The translations under genes and the position numbers were made by a program. A stretch of 64,000 nucleotides of DNA from UBA9676 sp035532275 (GTDB taxonomy: Bacteria; Actinomycetota; Actinomycetes; Streptosporangiales; Streptosporangiaceae). The stretch covers positions 11,035 through 75,034 of the forward strand of contig DATKRG010000295.1 in NCBI GenBank assembly GCA_035532275.1, written 5' to 3'. Shown here in pieces: positions 8,719-16,608 of the stretch (the first letter of the stretch is position 1; the number at the start of each line of letters is the position of its first letter). A model generated the notes under the pieces. That model searched no databases. It saw only the letters and a program-made list of their open reading frames with translations, and had not been told where the DNA came from.

Positions 8719-10047
8719 TCAGCCGGCCTGTACCGCCGCCAGCACGCCCGCGCAGATGAGGGCCACGTCGGCGGCGCTGGCCGGGTACGGCGGCATCGTG
8801 TAGATCAGGTCACGGAACGGGCGCAGCCACACGCCGGCGGCGACCGCCGCCCGGGTCGCCGCCGCCACGTCGACCTCGTGGCCGAGCTGGACGACCCCGA
8901 TCGCCCCGAGCACCCGCACGTCGGCCACCCCCGGCAGCTCGCGCGCGGGCGCCAGCCCGGCCGCCAGGCCCGCCTCGATCCGGTTCACCTCCGCCTGCCA
9001 GCCGTCCGGGTAGCCGGCCCCGGGCCCGGCCCCCGGCCCCTCGCCCAGCAGCACGTCCAGCGAGGCGTTCGCGACCGCGCAGGCCAGCGGGTTGGCCATG
9101 AACGTGGGCCCGTGCGCCAGCACCGGCAGCTCGCCGCGGGAGATCCCCGCGGCCACCTCCGGCGTGCACAGCGCCGCCGCGAGCGACAGGTATCCCCCGG
9201 TCAGCGCCTTGCCCAGGCACATCACGTCCGGGCTCACCCCGGCGTGGCCGGCCGCGAACAGGCAGCCGCTGCGCCCGAACCCGGTGGCGATCTCGTCGAA
9301 GACCAGCAGCACGTCGTGCTCGGTGCACGCCGAGCGCAGCACCCGCAGGTAGCCGGGATCGTGGAAGCGCATCCCGCCCGCCCCCTGCACGACGGGTTCC
9401 ACGATCACCGCCGCGAGCTCGTGGGCGTGGCTGGCGATCAGGGCACGGAGCCGTTCCGCATACGGGGGGTCGACACCGGCCGCGAAACCGGCCGGCGGGA
9501 CATCGGCGAACACCTGCCGGGGCAGCACCCCGTCCCAGATCCGGTGCATGCCGCCGTCGGGATCGCACACCGACATCGCCCAGAACGTGTCCCCGTGGTA
9601 ACCGCCGCGCCAGGTCAGCAGCTTGTGCTTGGCGGGGCGGCCGGCCGACCGCCAGTACTGCAGGCACATCTTGACCGCGACCTCGACGCTGACCGAGCCC
9701 GAGTCGCACAGGAACACGTGCTCCAGGCCCGGCGGGGTGATCGCGGCCAGCCGGTCGCACAGGGCGACCGCGGGCTCGTGGGTGAGCCCGCCGAACATGA
9801 CATGGCTCATCCGGCCCAGCTGGTCGCGGACGGCGGCGTCGAGCACCGGGTGGCGGTAGCCGTGGATCGCCGCCCACCACGACGACATGCCGTCCACGAG
9901 CTCGCTGGCCGTGCCGTCCGGGCCGCAGACGCGCAGCCGGACCCCGGACGCGGACTGCACCACCAGCGGCGGGACGGTGCCCGGCATCGGCGCGTAGGGG
10001 TGCCAGACCCGGGCCCGGTCCAGCGCTGCCAGGTCCTCCGGGCGCAT
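8719..10047 (-). CDS. bioA: Adenosylmethionine-8-amino-7-oxononanoate aminotransferase
   Basis: 442-aa class III PLP aminotransferase that converts KAPA to DAPA with S-adenosylmethionine in biotin synthesis. Typical BioA features: R-V-W-H-P-Y-A-P-M-P-G near the N-terminus, S-S-W-W-A-A-I-H-G-Y-R-H-P, V-F-D-E-I-A-T-G-F-G-R and the PLP lysine in C-L-G-K-A-L-T-G-G-Y. The length is normal. The start ATG lies 3 bp after the der stop codon, so it is translationally linked to der rather than to bioB, bioD or bioF, none of which is in this window. No Shine-Dalgarno other than the end of der is visible. Confidence 0.93.
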   Translation of the reverse strand: MRPEDLAALDRARVWHPYAPMPGTVPPLVVQSASGVRLRVCGPDGTASELVDGMSSWWAAIHGYRHPVLDAAVRDQLGRMSHVMFGGLTHEPAVALCDRLAAITPPGLEHVFLCDSGSVSVEVAVKMCLQYWRSAGRPAKHKLLTWRGGYHGDTFWAMSVCDPDGGMHRIWDGVLPRQVFADVPPAGFAAGVDPPYAERLRALIASHAHELAAVIVEPVVQGAGGMRFHDPGYLRVLRSACTEHDVLLVFDEIATGFGRSGCLFAAGHAGVSPDVMCLGKALTGGYLSLAAALCTPEVAAGISRGELPVLAHGPTFMANPLACAVANASLDVLLGEGPGAGPGAGYPDGWQAEVNRIEAGLAAGLAPARELPGVADVRVLGAIGVVQLGHEVDVAAATRAAVAAGVWLRPFRDLIYTMPPYPASAADVALICAGVLAAVQAG

Positions 10048-10050
10048 CGG

Positions 10051-11490
10051 TCAGCGGGACCTGGGCGCGGCGCCGCGCGCCCGGCGCTGCTGCGGGCGCC
10101 CGGCCCGCTTGTCCCGCAGCCGCATCGACACGTGCACCGGGCTGCCGTCGAAACCGAAGTCCTCCCGCAGCCGCCGCTCGATGAAGCGCCGGTAGCTGGC
10201 CTCCAGGAAGCCGGAGGTGAACAGCACGAAGTGCGGCGGGCGGATGCCGGCCTGGGTCGCGAAAAGGATCTTCGGCTGGCGGCCGCCCCGCACCGGCGGC
10301 GGCGTCGCGGCCACCAGGTCGGTGAACCAGGCGTTGAGCCTGCCGGTGGGTATCCGGGTCTCCCAGCCGGCCAGTGCCAGCTCGAGCGCGGGCACCAGCC
10401 GGTCCAGGTGCCGCCCGGTGGCCGCGGAGATGTTGACCCGGGGCGCCCAGCGGGCGGTGTAGAGCTGGCGGTCGATCTCCCGGTCCAGCTGCTCCCGCCG
10501 GTCCTCGTCGACCAGGTCCCACTTGTTGTAGGCGATGACCAGCGCCCGGCCGGCCTCGATCACCATCGACACGATCCGCAGGTCCTGCTCGGTGAGCGGC
10601 TCGCTGGCGTCCACCAGCACCACGGCCACCTCGGCCCGCTCCAGCGCGCCCTCCGTCCGCCGGGACGCGTAGAAGTCGGCGCCCTGGCCCTGCTTGGCCC
10701 GCCGCCGGATGCCGGCGGTGTCCACGAACCGCCAGCTGATGCCGCCCAGCTCGATCAGCTCGTCCACCGGGTCGCGGGTGGTGCCGGCCACCGCGTCCAC
10801 CAGCACCCGCTCGGTCCCGGCCAGCTTGTTGAGCAGGCTGGACTTGCCTACGTTGGGGCGCCCGATGAGAGCGACCCGGCGCGGGCCGCCGGCCGTGTCC
10901 AGCTGCTCGCGCGGCGCCTCGGGCAGCGCGGCCAGCACCGCGTCCAGCAGGTCACCGCTCCCCCGGCCGTGCAGGGCGCTCACCGGCTGCGGCTCACCGA
11001 GCCCCAGCGCCCACAACGATGCCGCCGCCGGCTCGCCCGGTGTGTCATCGACCTTGTTCGCGGCCACCACGACTGGCTTGCCCGACCGGCGCAGCACCGC
11101 CGCCACGGCGTCGTCGGAATCGGTGATGCCGACGGTGGTGTCCACCACGAACAGCACCGCGTCGGCCGCCTCCACCGCCACCCGGGCCTGCGCGGTGACC
11201 TGCTCGGCGAGCGCGCGGCTGGCCTGCCCGGCCTCGGAGCCCGGCGACGGTTCCCAGCCGCCGGTGTCGACCAGGGTGAAGGACCGGCCCCGCCAGTTCG
11301 CGTCGTAGGCCACCCGGTCCCGGGTCACGCCGGGGGTGTCCTGGACCACCGCCTGGCGGCTGCCGAGGATCCGGTTGACGAGGGTTGACTTGCCGACGTT
11401 GGGCCTGCCCACCACGGCCACCACCGGGACCGGCACATACGGCTCATCGTCGGCCAGTCCCTCGCCCGCTCCCGCTGCCAGCATGGTCAT
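10051..11490 (-). CDS. der: Ribosome-associated double-GTPase Der (EngA)
   Basis: 479-aa GTPase needed for 50S subunit maturation. Two G domains in tandem: G1 G-R-P-N-V-G-K-S-T with D-T-G-G and N-K-V-D (about residues 25-185), and G1 G-R-P-N-V-G-K-S-S with D-T-A-G-I-R and N-K-W-D (about 205-375). A KH-like C-terminal domain follows and ends in a basic tail. The ATG at 11490 overlaps the cmk stop as ATGA, which indicates coupling. A possible in-frame start lies 6 nt downstream (11484). Confidence 0.96.
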   Translation of the reverse strand: MTMLAAGAGEGLADDEPYVPVPVVAVVGRPNVGKSTLVNRILGSRQAVVQDTPGVTRDRVAYDANWRGRSFTLVDTGGWEPSPGSEAGQASRALAEQVTAQARVAVEAADAVLFVVDTTVGITDSDDAVAAVLRRSGKPVVVAANKVDDTPGEPAAASLWALGLGEPQPVSALHGRGSGDLLDAVLAALPEAPREQLDTAGGPRRVALIGRPNVGKSSLLNKLAGTERVLVDAVAGTTRDPVDELIELGGISWRFVDTAGIRRRAKQGQGADFYASRRTEGALERAEVAVVLVDASEPLTEQDLRIVSMVIEAGRALVIAYNKWDLVDEDRREQLDREIDRQLYTARWAPRVNISAATGRHLDRLVPALELALAGWETRIPTGRLNAWFTDLVAATPPPVRGGRQPKILFATQAGIRPPHFVLFTSGFLEASYRRFIERRLREDFGFDGSPVHVSMRLRDKRAGRPQQRRARGAAPRSR

Positions 11491-12197
11491 CCCATCCGCG
11501 CCGTGTCGGGATGCTGGGCGCGCCCCGGCAGGCGGTCCCTGGCCAGCCCGGTGATCACGCCGATCACCTCGGCCAGGCGCAGGCCGGTGGAGTCGATCTG
11601 GACCGCGTCGGCCGCCACCCCGGTCTGCGGCGCGTCGGCCTGGTCCCTGCGCTGCTGCTCGTCCCGGGTGAGCTCGGCGGTCACGCCGGGATCGGCGGCC
11701 AGGTCGGCGTTGCGGCGGTGGGCACGGGCGTCCGCGCTGGCGGTGAGGAACACCTTCAGTGCCGCCTGCGGCGCCACCACCGTGCCGATGTCCCGGCCCT
11801 CGGCGACGATGCCGCCGCCCGGGCCGGCGTCGCGGGCGATGATCTCCCGCTGCATGGCGATCAGGTGCTCTCTGACCTGCGGGACCGAGGCGACGGCGCT
11901 GACGGCGTTGGAGACCTCGCGGGTACGGATCGGGCCGGACACGTCCACGCCGTCCACCGCGATCGCCGGGGCGGCCGGGTCGGTGCCGACCGTGATGACC
12001 GGCTCCCTGGCGTGTTCGGCAACCGTCCCTGGGTCGCTGGTGTCCAGGCCCTGGCTCTGCAGCCACCAGGTGAGCGCCCGGTACATCGCGCCGGTATCCA
12101 GGTAGCGCAGGCCCAGCGCGCGGGCCACCCCCTGGGCGGCGGTCGACTTGCCCGACCCGGCGGGCCCGTCCACGGCGATTACACGGCGCTCGGTCAC
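11487..12197 (-). CDS. cmk: Cytidylate kinase
   Basis: 236-aa (d)CMP kinase, part of pyrimidine nucleotide recycling. P-loop G-P-A-G-S-G-K-S-T at residues 9-17, then Y-L-D-T-G-A-M-Y-R, G-R-D-I-G-T-V-V and the R-R-D-Q-A-D-A-P region. I place the start at GTG 12197 because TAGCAT (12205-12210) lies exactly 7 nt upstream, a leaderless-type arrangement, and the family starts just before the P-loop. Reading further upstream would only add a low-complexity repeat of A-R-A-P-V encoded by a 15-bp tandem repeat. It is followed by der with a 4-nt overlap. Confidence 0.93.
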   Translation of the reverse strand: MTERRVIAVDGPAGSGKSTAAQGVARALGLRYLDTGAMYRALTWWLQSQGLDTSDPGTVAEHAREPVITVGTDPAAPAIAVDGVDVSGPIRTREVSNAVSAVASVPQVREHLIAMQREIIARDAGPGGGIVAEGRDIGTVVAPQAALKVFLTASADARAHRRNADLAADPGVTAELTRDEQQRRDQADAPQTGVAADAVQIDSTGLRLAEVIGVITGLARDRLPGRAQHPDTARMG

Positions 12198-12238
12198 GCA
12201 GGCGATGCTACCGGCGCCGCGGGCCGCCGGCGCCCGCG

Positions 12239-12298
12239 CTACCGGCGCACAGGTCATCGGCGCACGGGCTACCAGCGCACGGGCTACCGGCGCACGGG
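12239..12298. repeat. 15-bp tandem repeat x4 between tyrA and cmk
   Basis: Four copies of a 15-bp unit (consensus CTACCGGCGCACGGG) at 12239-12253, 12254-12268, 12269-12283 and 12284-12298. The last copy contains the TAG stop of tyrA (12284-12286). The others fill the gap before the cmk -10. Confidence 0.93.
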
Positions 12299-13480
12299 CC
12301 ATCCGGCCGCCGCCAGCGCCTCGGTCAGGGTGGCCGAGGCCTGCGGGCGGACGGTGAGCTCGGCCACCCCGACCGGCAGGCCCGGGGAATGCTCGATCCC
12401 GATGTCCTCGATGTTGACCCCGGCCGCCCCGGCCACCTGGAACAGCCGGGCCAGCTCACCGGGCTGGTCACGGATGACGACCTGCACGACCGCGTTGTCC
12501 CGGACCGGCGCGCCGCGCTTGCCAGGGATCCTCCCCACCCCCGCCGACCCCTGCTCCAGCAGGCCTGCCAGGATCTTCAGCGCGGTGTCGCTGGCCGGGG
12601 GTGGCCCGGCGGCGGCTCCGGCCTCGGCCAGCGCCTCCGCCGCGGCCGCCAGGTCGGCCGCGACCGCCCCGAGGACGGCGGCCACCGGGGCCGCGTTCGC
12701 CGCCAGGATCTGCGTCCACAGCACGGCGTCGCCGCCGGCGATCCGGGTCACATCGCGCAGCCCCTGGCCCGCCAGGCTGAGCGCGCCGCCGGCGGCGTCC
12801 GCCAGCTGGGCGGCCATGGCCGCGGCGACCACGTGCGGCGCGTGCGAGACCAGCGCCACCCAGCGGTCGTGTTCGTCCGCACTGGCCGGTACCGGCTCGC
12901 CCCGGCAGGCGTGGATGAGGGCCGTGACGGCCGCGACGGCCGCCGGGGAGGTCTGCGGCCCTGGGCAGATCACCCAGGGACGGCCGAGGAACAGGTCGGC
13001 CCGGGCGGCGGCCGGGCCGGAGCGCTCCCGCCCCGACAGCGGGTGGCCGGGCACGAAGGAGGTCAGGTCGCACCCGAGCTCGTGAGCCTGCCGCACCGGC
13101 AGGGCCTTCACGCTGGCCACATCGGTGTACCAGCGGGCCAGGTTCCGCGCCTGGGCGGCCGCCAGCCCGGGCGCCACCGCGGCGGGCGGGACGGCCAGCA
13201 CGGCCAGATCCGCCCACGGCCCGCCCTGCTCAGAGCCGGGCGACCGCTGGCCCGGCCCGGCCGGGCCTGCCGGCTCAGCAGGAACCGGGCCGGCTGGTTC
13301 GGGCAGGACCGTGCCGGCCCCGATGTCGGCCGCCAGGCGGGCCGAGGCGGCATCGTGATCAGCCAGCCATACGGTCACGCCGCGTTCGCGCAGGGCCAGG
13401 GCGATCGACGTCCCGATCAGCCCGGTGCCGATCACCACCGCGCTGCGCAATGCGGCCGGCGGATCCGCTTCCTGTGCCAC
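12284..13480 (-). CDS. tyrA: Prephenate dehydrogenase with C-terminal ACT domain
   Basis: 398-aa enzyme of tyrosine synthesis (prephenate to 4-hydroxyphenylpyruvate, NAD(P)+). The Rossmann motif V-V-I-G-T-G-L-I-G-T-S-I is at about residues 14-25, and F-V-P-G-H-P-L-S-G-R-E-R-S-G carries the conserved catalytic/substrate histidine. The C-terminal 75 residues form an ACT domain (R-D-Q-P-G-E-L-A-R-L-F, G-V-N-I-E-D-I-G-I-E-H), which suggests tyrosine feedback. The start is GTG 13480 with GGGAGG 5-6 nt upstream. It lies 29 bp after aroH, which makes prephenate. Confidence 0.93.
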   Translation of the reverse strand: MAQEADPPAALRSAVVIGTGLIGTSIALALRERGVTVWLADHDAASARLAADIGAGTVLPEPAGPVPAEPAGPAGPGQRSPGSEQGGPWADLAVLAVPPAAVAPGLAAAQARNLARWYTDVASVKALPVRQAHELGCDLTSFVPGHPLSGRERSGPAAARADLFLGRPWVICPGPQTSPAAVAAVTALIHACRGEPVPASADEHDRWVALVSHAPHVVAAAMAAQLADAAGGALSLAGQGLRDVTRIAGGDAVLWTQILAANAAPVAAVLGAVAADLAAAAEALAEAGAAAGPPPASDTALKILAGLLEQGSAGVGRIPGKRGAPVRDNAVVQVVIRDQPGELARLFQVAGAAGVNIEDIGIEHSPGLPVGVAELTVRPQASATLTEALAAAGWPVRR

Positions 13481-13509
13481 GCCGGCCTCCCGCTCCTCTG
13501 GCCGCGGCG

Positions 13510-13872
13510 TCACTGGGCGATGTCCAGCCGCAGGGCCGCCGCGCCCCGCAGGTACACGTGCTGGACGGCCGCGCGCGGTTTGGCGGTCTCGACGTGCATG
13601 AGCAGCCGCACGACCCGGGGCAGGGCGCCGGGTACGCCGATCTCGGCGGCGCACAGCAGCGGCACGTCCTGGAAGCCGATCTTGCGGGCGGCCAGGGCCG
13701 GGAACTCGGCAGTGAGATCCGGGGTGGCCGTGAAGACCACGCTGATCACGTCGTCGGTGGCCAGGCCGTTGCGGGTCATCACCTCGGTGACCAGTTCGGT
13801 CGTGCCTTCCAGGATGGCCGCGCGCTCGTTGGCATCCACCTGCACCGCACCCCGGATTGCCCTGACCGCCAC
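13510..13872 (-). CDS. aroH: Chorismate mutase, AroH class
   Basis: 120-aa trimeric AroH-type chorismate mutase (chorismate to prephenate). Family landmarks: V-R-A-I-R-G-A at the N-terminus, V-I-S-V-V-F-T-A-T-P-D-L, P-L-L-C-A-A-E-I-G-V-P-G-A-L-P-R-V-V-R and the C-terminal H-V-Y-L-R-G-A-A. GTG 13872 is chosen because Bacillus AroH also begins a few residues before R-G-A and because GGGGAAGGAA lies about 8 nt upstream. A GTG at 13926 would add 18 residues. It feeds the next gene, tyrA, with prephenate. Confidence 0.9.
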   Translation of the reverse strand: MAVRAIRGAVQVDANERAAILEGTTELVTEVMTRNGLATDDVISVVFTATPDLTAEFPALAARKIGFQDVPLLCAAEIGVPGALPRVVRLLMHVETAKPRAAVQHVYLRGAAALRLDIAQ

Positions 13873-14005
13873 CGGCCCGATTCCTTCCCCTGCACCCCGG
13901 GACCTGACCCGGGCCACTGCCGTCACTCCAGGCTAGCGGCCGCCGCGCTGCGGGCCTCGTCCGTGGAGTGTTCCAGGCTAGTGGACCGGCCAGGCAGCGT
14001 GACGC

Positions 14006-14090
14006 ATGGCGGCCCGCCCGGCCTGACCCATGCCAACGCGAAGCTGATGGCGACCCGCCCGGTCTGACCCATTTTGGCGCCAAGCTGATG
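14006..14090. repeat. 41-bp-period direct repeat upstream of the HicB-like operon
   Basis: A 26-bp block from ATGGCG through CTGACCCAT occurs at 14006-14031 and 14047-14072 with two differences. It is followed in each case by a related AAGCTGATG tail (14041-14049, 14082-14090), giving a period of 41 bp. It lies between aroH and the operon and encodes nothing recognisable. TCCAGGCTAG at 13927-13936 and 13972-13981 is a second small pair in the same gap. Confidence 0.85.
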
Positions 14091-14103
14091 TCGTTGTGGC
14101 TTG

Positions 14104-14128
14104 TAATGACATCTAAGTGATGTCATTA
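14104..14128 (+). promoter_or_regulatory. Perfect inverted-repeat operator
   Basis: TAATGACATC (14104-14113), spacer TAAGT, GATGTCATTA (14119-14128): a perfect 10-bp inverted repeat ending 7 nt before the ATG at 14136. This is the most A/T-rich spot nearby. It would block transcription or initiation of the operon when bound. Binding by the ribbon-helix-helix protein it precedes is inference. Confidence 0.75.
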
Positions 14129-14135
14129 TGGCGTC

Positions 14136-14651
14136 ATGGATCTGACACCTTATGTCAGCAGCCTCCGCCACGAGCTCGCGGTGGCCGCGGATGCCGGCGG
14201 GGAGGATGCCCGTGCCCTGGCCGAGCGGCTCACGGCACCGCTGGACGCGGCGGCGCGGCTCGTCCTGCTGGAGGCACTGTCGGCGGCGGCTGCTGAGATC
14301 ACGCGTGACCTCGCGCCCGGCTCAGTGGATCTGCGGCTTCGCGGGCGTGAGCCAAGTTTCGTAGTGACGCCCCCACCTGCCGAGCACTCGTTCGAGGAGA
14401 CGGGCGCGTCCGCGGCCGATGCCCCGCCGCCGGTCCCACCGGACAGCGACGAGGGCGCGACCGCGCGGATCAGCTTCCGGCTGGCCGAACATCTCAAGGG
14501 GCGCATCGAGGAGGCCGCCAGCCAGGCGGGCCTGTCGGTCAACGCCTGGCTCGTCCGGGCCGCCGCGGCCGCGCTGGAGCCCGGCGGCCGCAGCCGCCCC
14601 GAGCGGCGCGCGCCGTGGAGCGGGCAGCGCTACACCGGCTGGGTGAGCTAG
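14136..14651 (+). CDS. HicB-like ribbon-helix-helix protein
   Basis: 171-aa protein. The C-terminal part (about residues 108-150) is a ribbon-helix-helix: R-I-S-F-R-L-A-E-H-L-K-G-R-I-E-E-A-A followed by G-L-S-V-N-A-W-L-V-R-A, as in HicB/Arc-type DNA-binding proteins. The N-terminal 70 residues are helical and of unknown function, and an acidic Pro-rich linker (about 85-107) joins them. No HicA toxin gene is adjacent, so it is more likely an operon regulator than an antitoxin. No Shine-Dalgarno is visible before the ATG. A perfect inverted repeat ends 7 nt upstream. It is the first gene of a four-gene plus-strand operon. Confidence 0.8.
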   Translation: MDLTPYVSSLRHELAVAADAGGEDARALAERLTAPLDAAARLVLLEALSAAAAEITRDLAPGSVDLRLRGREPSFVVTPPPAEHSFEETGASAADAPPPVPPDSDEGATARISFRLAEHLKGRIEEAASQAGLSVNAWLVRAAAAALEPGGRSRPERRAPWSGQRYTGWVS

Positions 14652-14734
14652 CGGCATGCGCACCGCCACCACTGTCCGTCACCGGCGCCACACTGCCGTG
14701 GCCGCCCGGGCTCACCCCATCCGGAGGAACCGCC

Positions 14735-15580
14735 ATGCCCACCTTCGACACTCCCGAGCCGATTTCGGCCGTGGTCGAGCTCACCGTCGGGGACGCGAGC
14801 ATCACCGCGAGCGATCGCACCGACACCGTCGTGCAGGTGCGCCCGAGCGATGGGTCCAACGACGCGGACGTGCGGGCCGCGGAGCAGACCCGGGTCGAAT
14901 ACGCGGCCGGCCGGCTGCTGGTCAAGGCGCCGAAACAGCGCGGCCTCGGCTTGTTCGGCAAGACCGGGTCGGTCGACCTGACCATAGAACTGCCGGCGGG
15001 CTCGCACGTGCAGGGCGACGCCGGGGCAGCGGCGTTCCGCTGCGCCGGCCGCCTCGGTGAATGCCGGGTCAAGACCGGGGTCGGCGACTTCCAGGCCGAG
15101 CGCACGGGCCCGCTCGACCTCAGCACCGGTGCCGGCGCCATCGCCGTGGACCACGTGGCGGGCCCGGCTGAGATCAGCACCGGGTCCGGCCGGGTGCGCC
15201 TGGGCGAGATCGACGGCAGCGCGGTGATCAAGAACTCCAACGGCGACAGCTGGATCGGCGGGATCACCGGCGACCTGCGGGTGAACTCGGCCAACGGCGA
15301 CATCTCGGTCGGCCACGCGGACGCGGGCATCACCGCCAGCACCGCCAATGGTGACGTCCGGGTCGGCGCGGTCACCCGCGGCTCGGCCTCGCTCAAGACC
15401 GGCTTCGGCGAGATCGAGATCGGCATCCGGACCGGCACTGCCGCCCGGCTCGACGTGTCCACCCAGTTCGGCCGGGTCCACAACCAGATGGCTGCCGCCG
15501 ACGGTCCCGGGCCCGCCGGCGAGACCGTCGAGGTGCGCGCCCGGACCAGCTACGGCGACATCGTGATCCGGCGTTCCTGA
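14735..15580 (+). CDS. DUF4097-family beta-strand repeat protein
   Basis: 281-aa protein predicted to form a right-handed beta-helix from repeated short strands. The recurring pattern is [DN]-G-D-[IVS]-x-[VI]-G (N-S-N-G-D-S-W-I, S-A-N-G-D-I-S-V, T-A-N-G-D-V-R-V, K-T-G-F-G-E-I-E-I), typical of DUF4097. No signal peptide or transmembrane helix is seen. Its function is unknown; in many actinobacteria it accompanies an ABC exporter, as here. The start ATG 14735 has GGAGGA about 7 nt upstream. It is preceded by the HicB-like gene (83-bp gap) and followed by the ABC ATPase (32-bp gap). Confidence 0.88.
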   Translation: MPTFDTPEPISAVVELTVGDASITASDRTDTVVQVRPSDGSNDADVRAAEQTRVEYAAGRLLVKAPKQRGLGLFGKTGSVDLTIELPAGSHVQGDAGAAAFRCAGRLGECRVKTGVGDFQAERTGPLDLSTGAGAIAVDHVAGPAEISTGSGRVRLGEIDGSAVIKNSNGDSWIGGITGDLRVNSANGDISVGHADAGITASTANGDVRVGAVTRGSASLKTGFGEIEIGIRTGTAARLDVSTQFGRVHNQMAAADGPGPAGETVEVRARTSYGDIVIRRS

Positions 15581-15612
15581 CCTCCCCCGGACCAGTCATG
15601 AAAGAAGGCGTG

Positions 15613-16608
15613 ATGACAGCAGCTGTGGCCACCCGGCTGGCGATTTCAGCGGCCGGGCTGCGCAAGTCGTTCGGCGGCACGGTGGTCCTCGACGGCATCG
15701 ACCTCACCGTCCCTGAGGGGACGATCTTCTCGCTGCTCGGCCCCAACGGCGCCGGGAAGACCACCATGGTCAAGATCCTGTCCACCCTGATCACCCCCGA
15801 CGCCGGCCAGATCTGGGTCGCAGGCCACGACCTGGCACGCGATCAGGACGCGGTGCGGGCCATGATCGGTGTCACCGGCCAGTTCTCCGCCGTGGACAAC
15901 CTCCTCACCGCCGAGGAGAACCTGCAGCTGATGGCCGACCTGCACCACCTGGGCCGGGCCGAGGGCCGGCGGCGCGCCGCCGGCCTGCTCGGCCGGCTGG
16001 GCCTGGCCGACGCGGCGAAGAAGACCCCGGCGATCTACTCGGGGGGCATGCGGCGCCGGCTCGACCTGGCGATGACCCTGATCGGCGACCCGCGCCTGAT
16101 CTTCCTCGACGAGCCGACCACCGGGCTCGACCCGCGCGGCCGGCGCACCATATGGGAGATCATCCGCGGTCTCGCCGCCGACGGCGTCACCATCTTCCTC
16201 ACCACGCAGTACCTGGACGAGGCCGATCAGCTCGCCGACCGGATCGCTGTCCTCGACCACGGCCGGATCGTCGCCGAGGGCACCGCTGACGACCTCAAGC
16301 GCCGCATCCCCGGCGGGCACATCCGGCTCCAGTTCGCCGGCCCGGGCGAGCTGGAGGCAGCCGCCCGGGTCCTCGGCCCGGTACCCCGCGACGACGGGGC
16401 ACTCACCTTGCAGGTGCCAGGCAACGGCGACGTCCGGTCGCTGCGCGCCCTGCTCGACCAGCTCGGCGGCGCGGCGGTCGACGTCGCCAGCCTGTCGATC
16501 CACACCCCCGACCTCGACGACGTCTTCCTCGCGTTCACCGGCCACCCCACCCAGGAGGACAGCCAGCCGCAGGCAGGCGAAGCGCCCGCGAGGGAGGCAA
16601 CGAAATGA
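15613..16608 (+). CDS. DrrA-type ABC transporter ATP-binding protein
   Basis: 331-aa ATPase of the daunorubicin-resistance (DrrA) family. Walker A is G-P-N-G-A-G-K-T-T (about residues 45-53), the signature is Y-S-G-G-M-R-R-R-L, Walker B is L-I-F-L-D-E-P-T-T-G-L-D and the switch is T-T-Q-Y-L-D-E-A-D. The C-terminal 90 residues form the DrrA-type tail. It is predicted to energise export of a hydrophobic compound or drug with the following permease. ATG 15613 has AAGAAGG just upstream; an ATG at 15598 would add five residues. The stop overlaps the permease start as ATGA. Confidence 0.93.
   Translation: MTAAVATRLAISAAGLRKSFGGTVVLDGIDLTVPEGTIFSLLGPNGAGKTTMVKILSTLITPDAGQIWVAGHDLARDQDAVRAMIGVTGQFSAVDNLLTAEENLQLMADLHHLGRAEGRRRAAGLLGRLGLADAAKKTPAIYSGGMRRRLDLAMTLIGDPRLIFLDEPTTGLDPRGRRTIWEIIRGLAADGVTIFLTTQYLDEADQLADRIAVLDHGRIVAEGTADDLKRRIPGGHIRLQFAGPGELEAAARVLGPVPRDDGALTLQVPGNGDVRSLRALLDQLGGAAVDVASLSIHTPDLDDVFLAFTGHPTQEDSQPQAGEAPAREATK

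Noticed and set aside
8656..11388. Very long plus-strand open frame over bioA and der
   Set aside because: Antisense shadow of well-conserved minus-strand genes; composition is rich in Arg, Gly, Gln and His, as expected for the reverse frame of high-GC genes.
12239..12298. Possible CRISPR array from the four 15-bp units
   Set aside because: Units are directly adjacent with no spacers and no cas genes are in the window.
12198..12302. Extended cmk N-terminus reading A-R-A-P-V repeats
   Set aside because: It is the tandem repeat read as protein; the GTG at 12197 has a properly spaced -10 and the family begins there.
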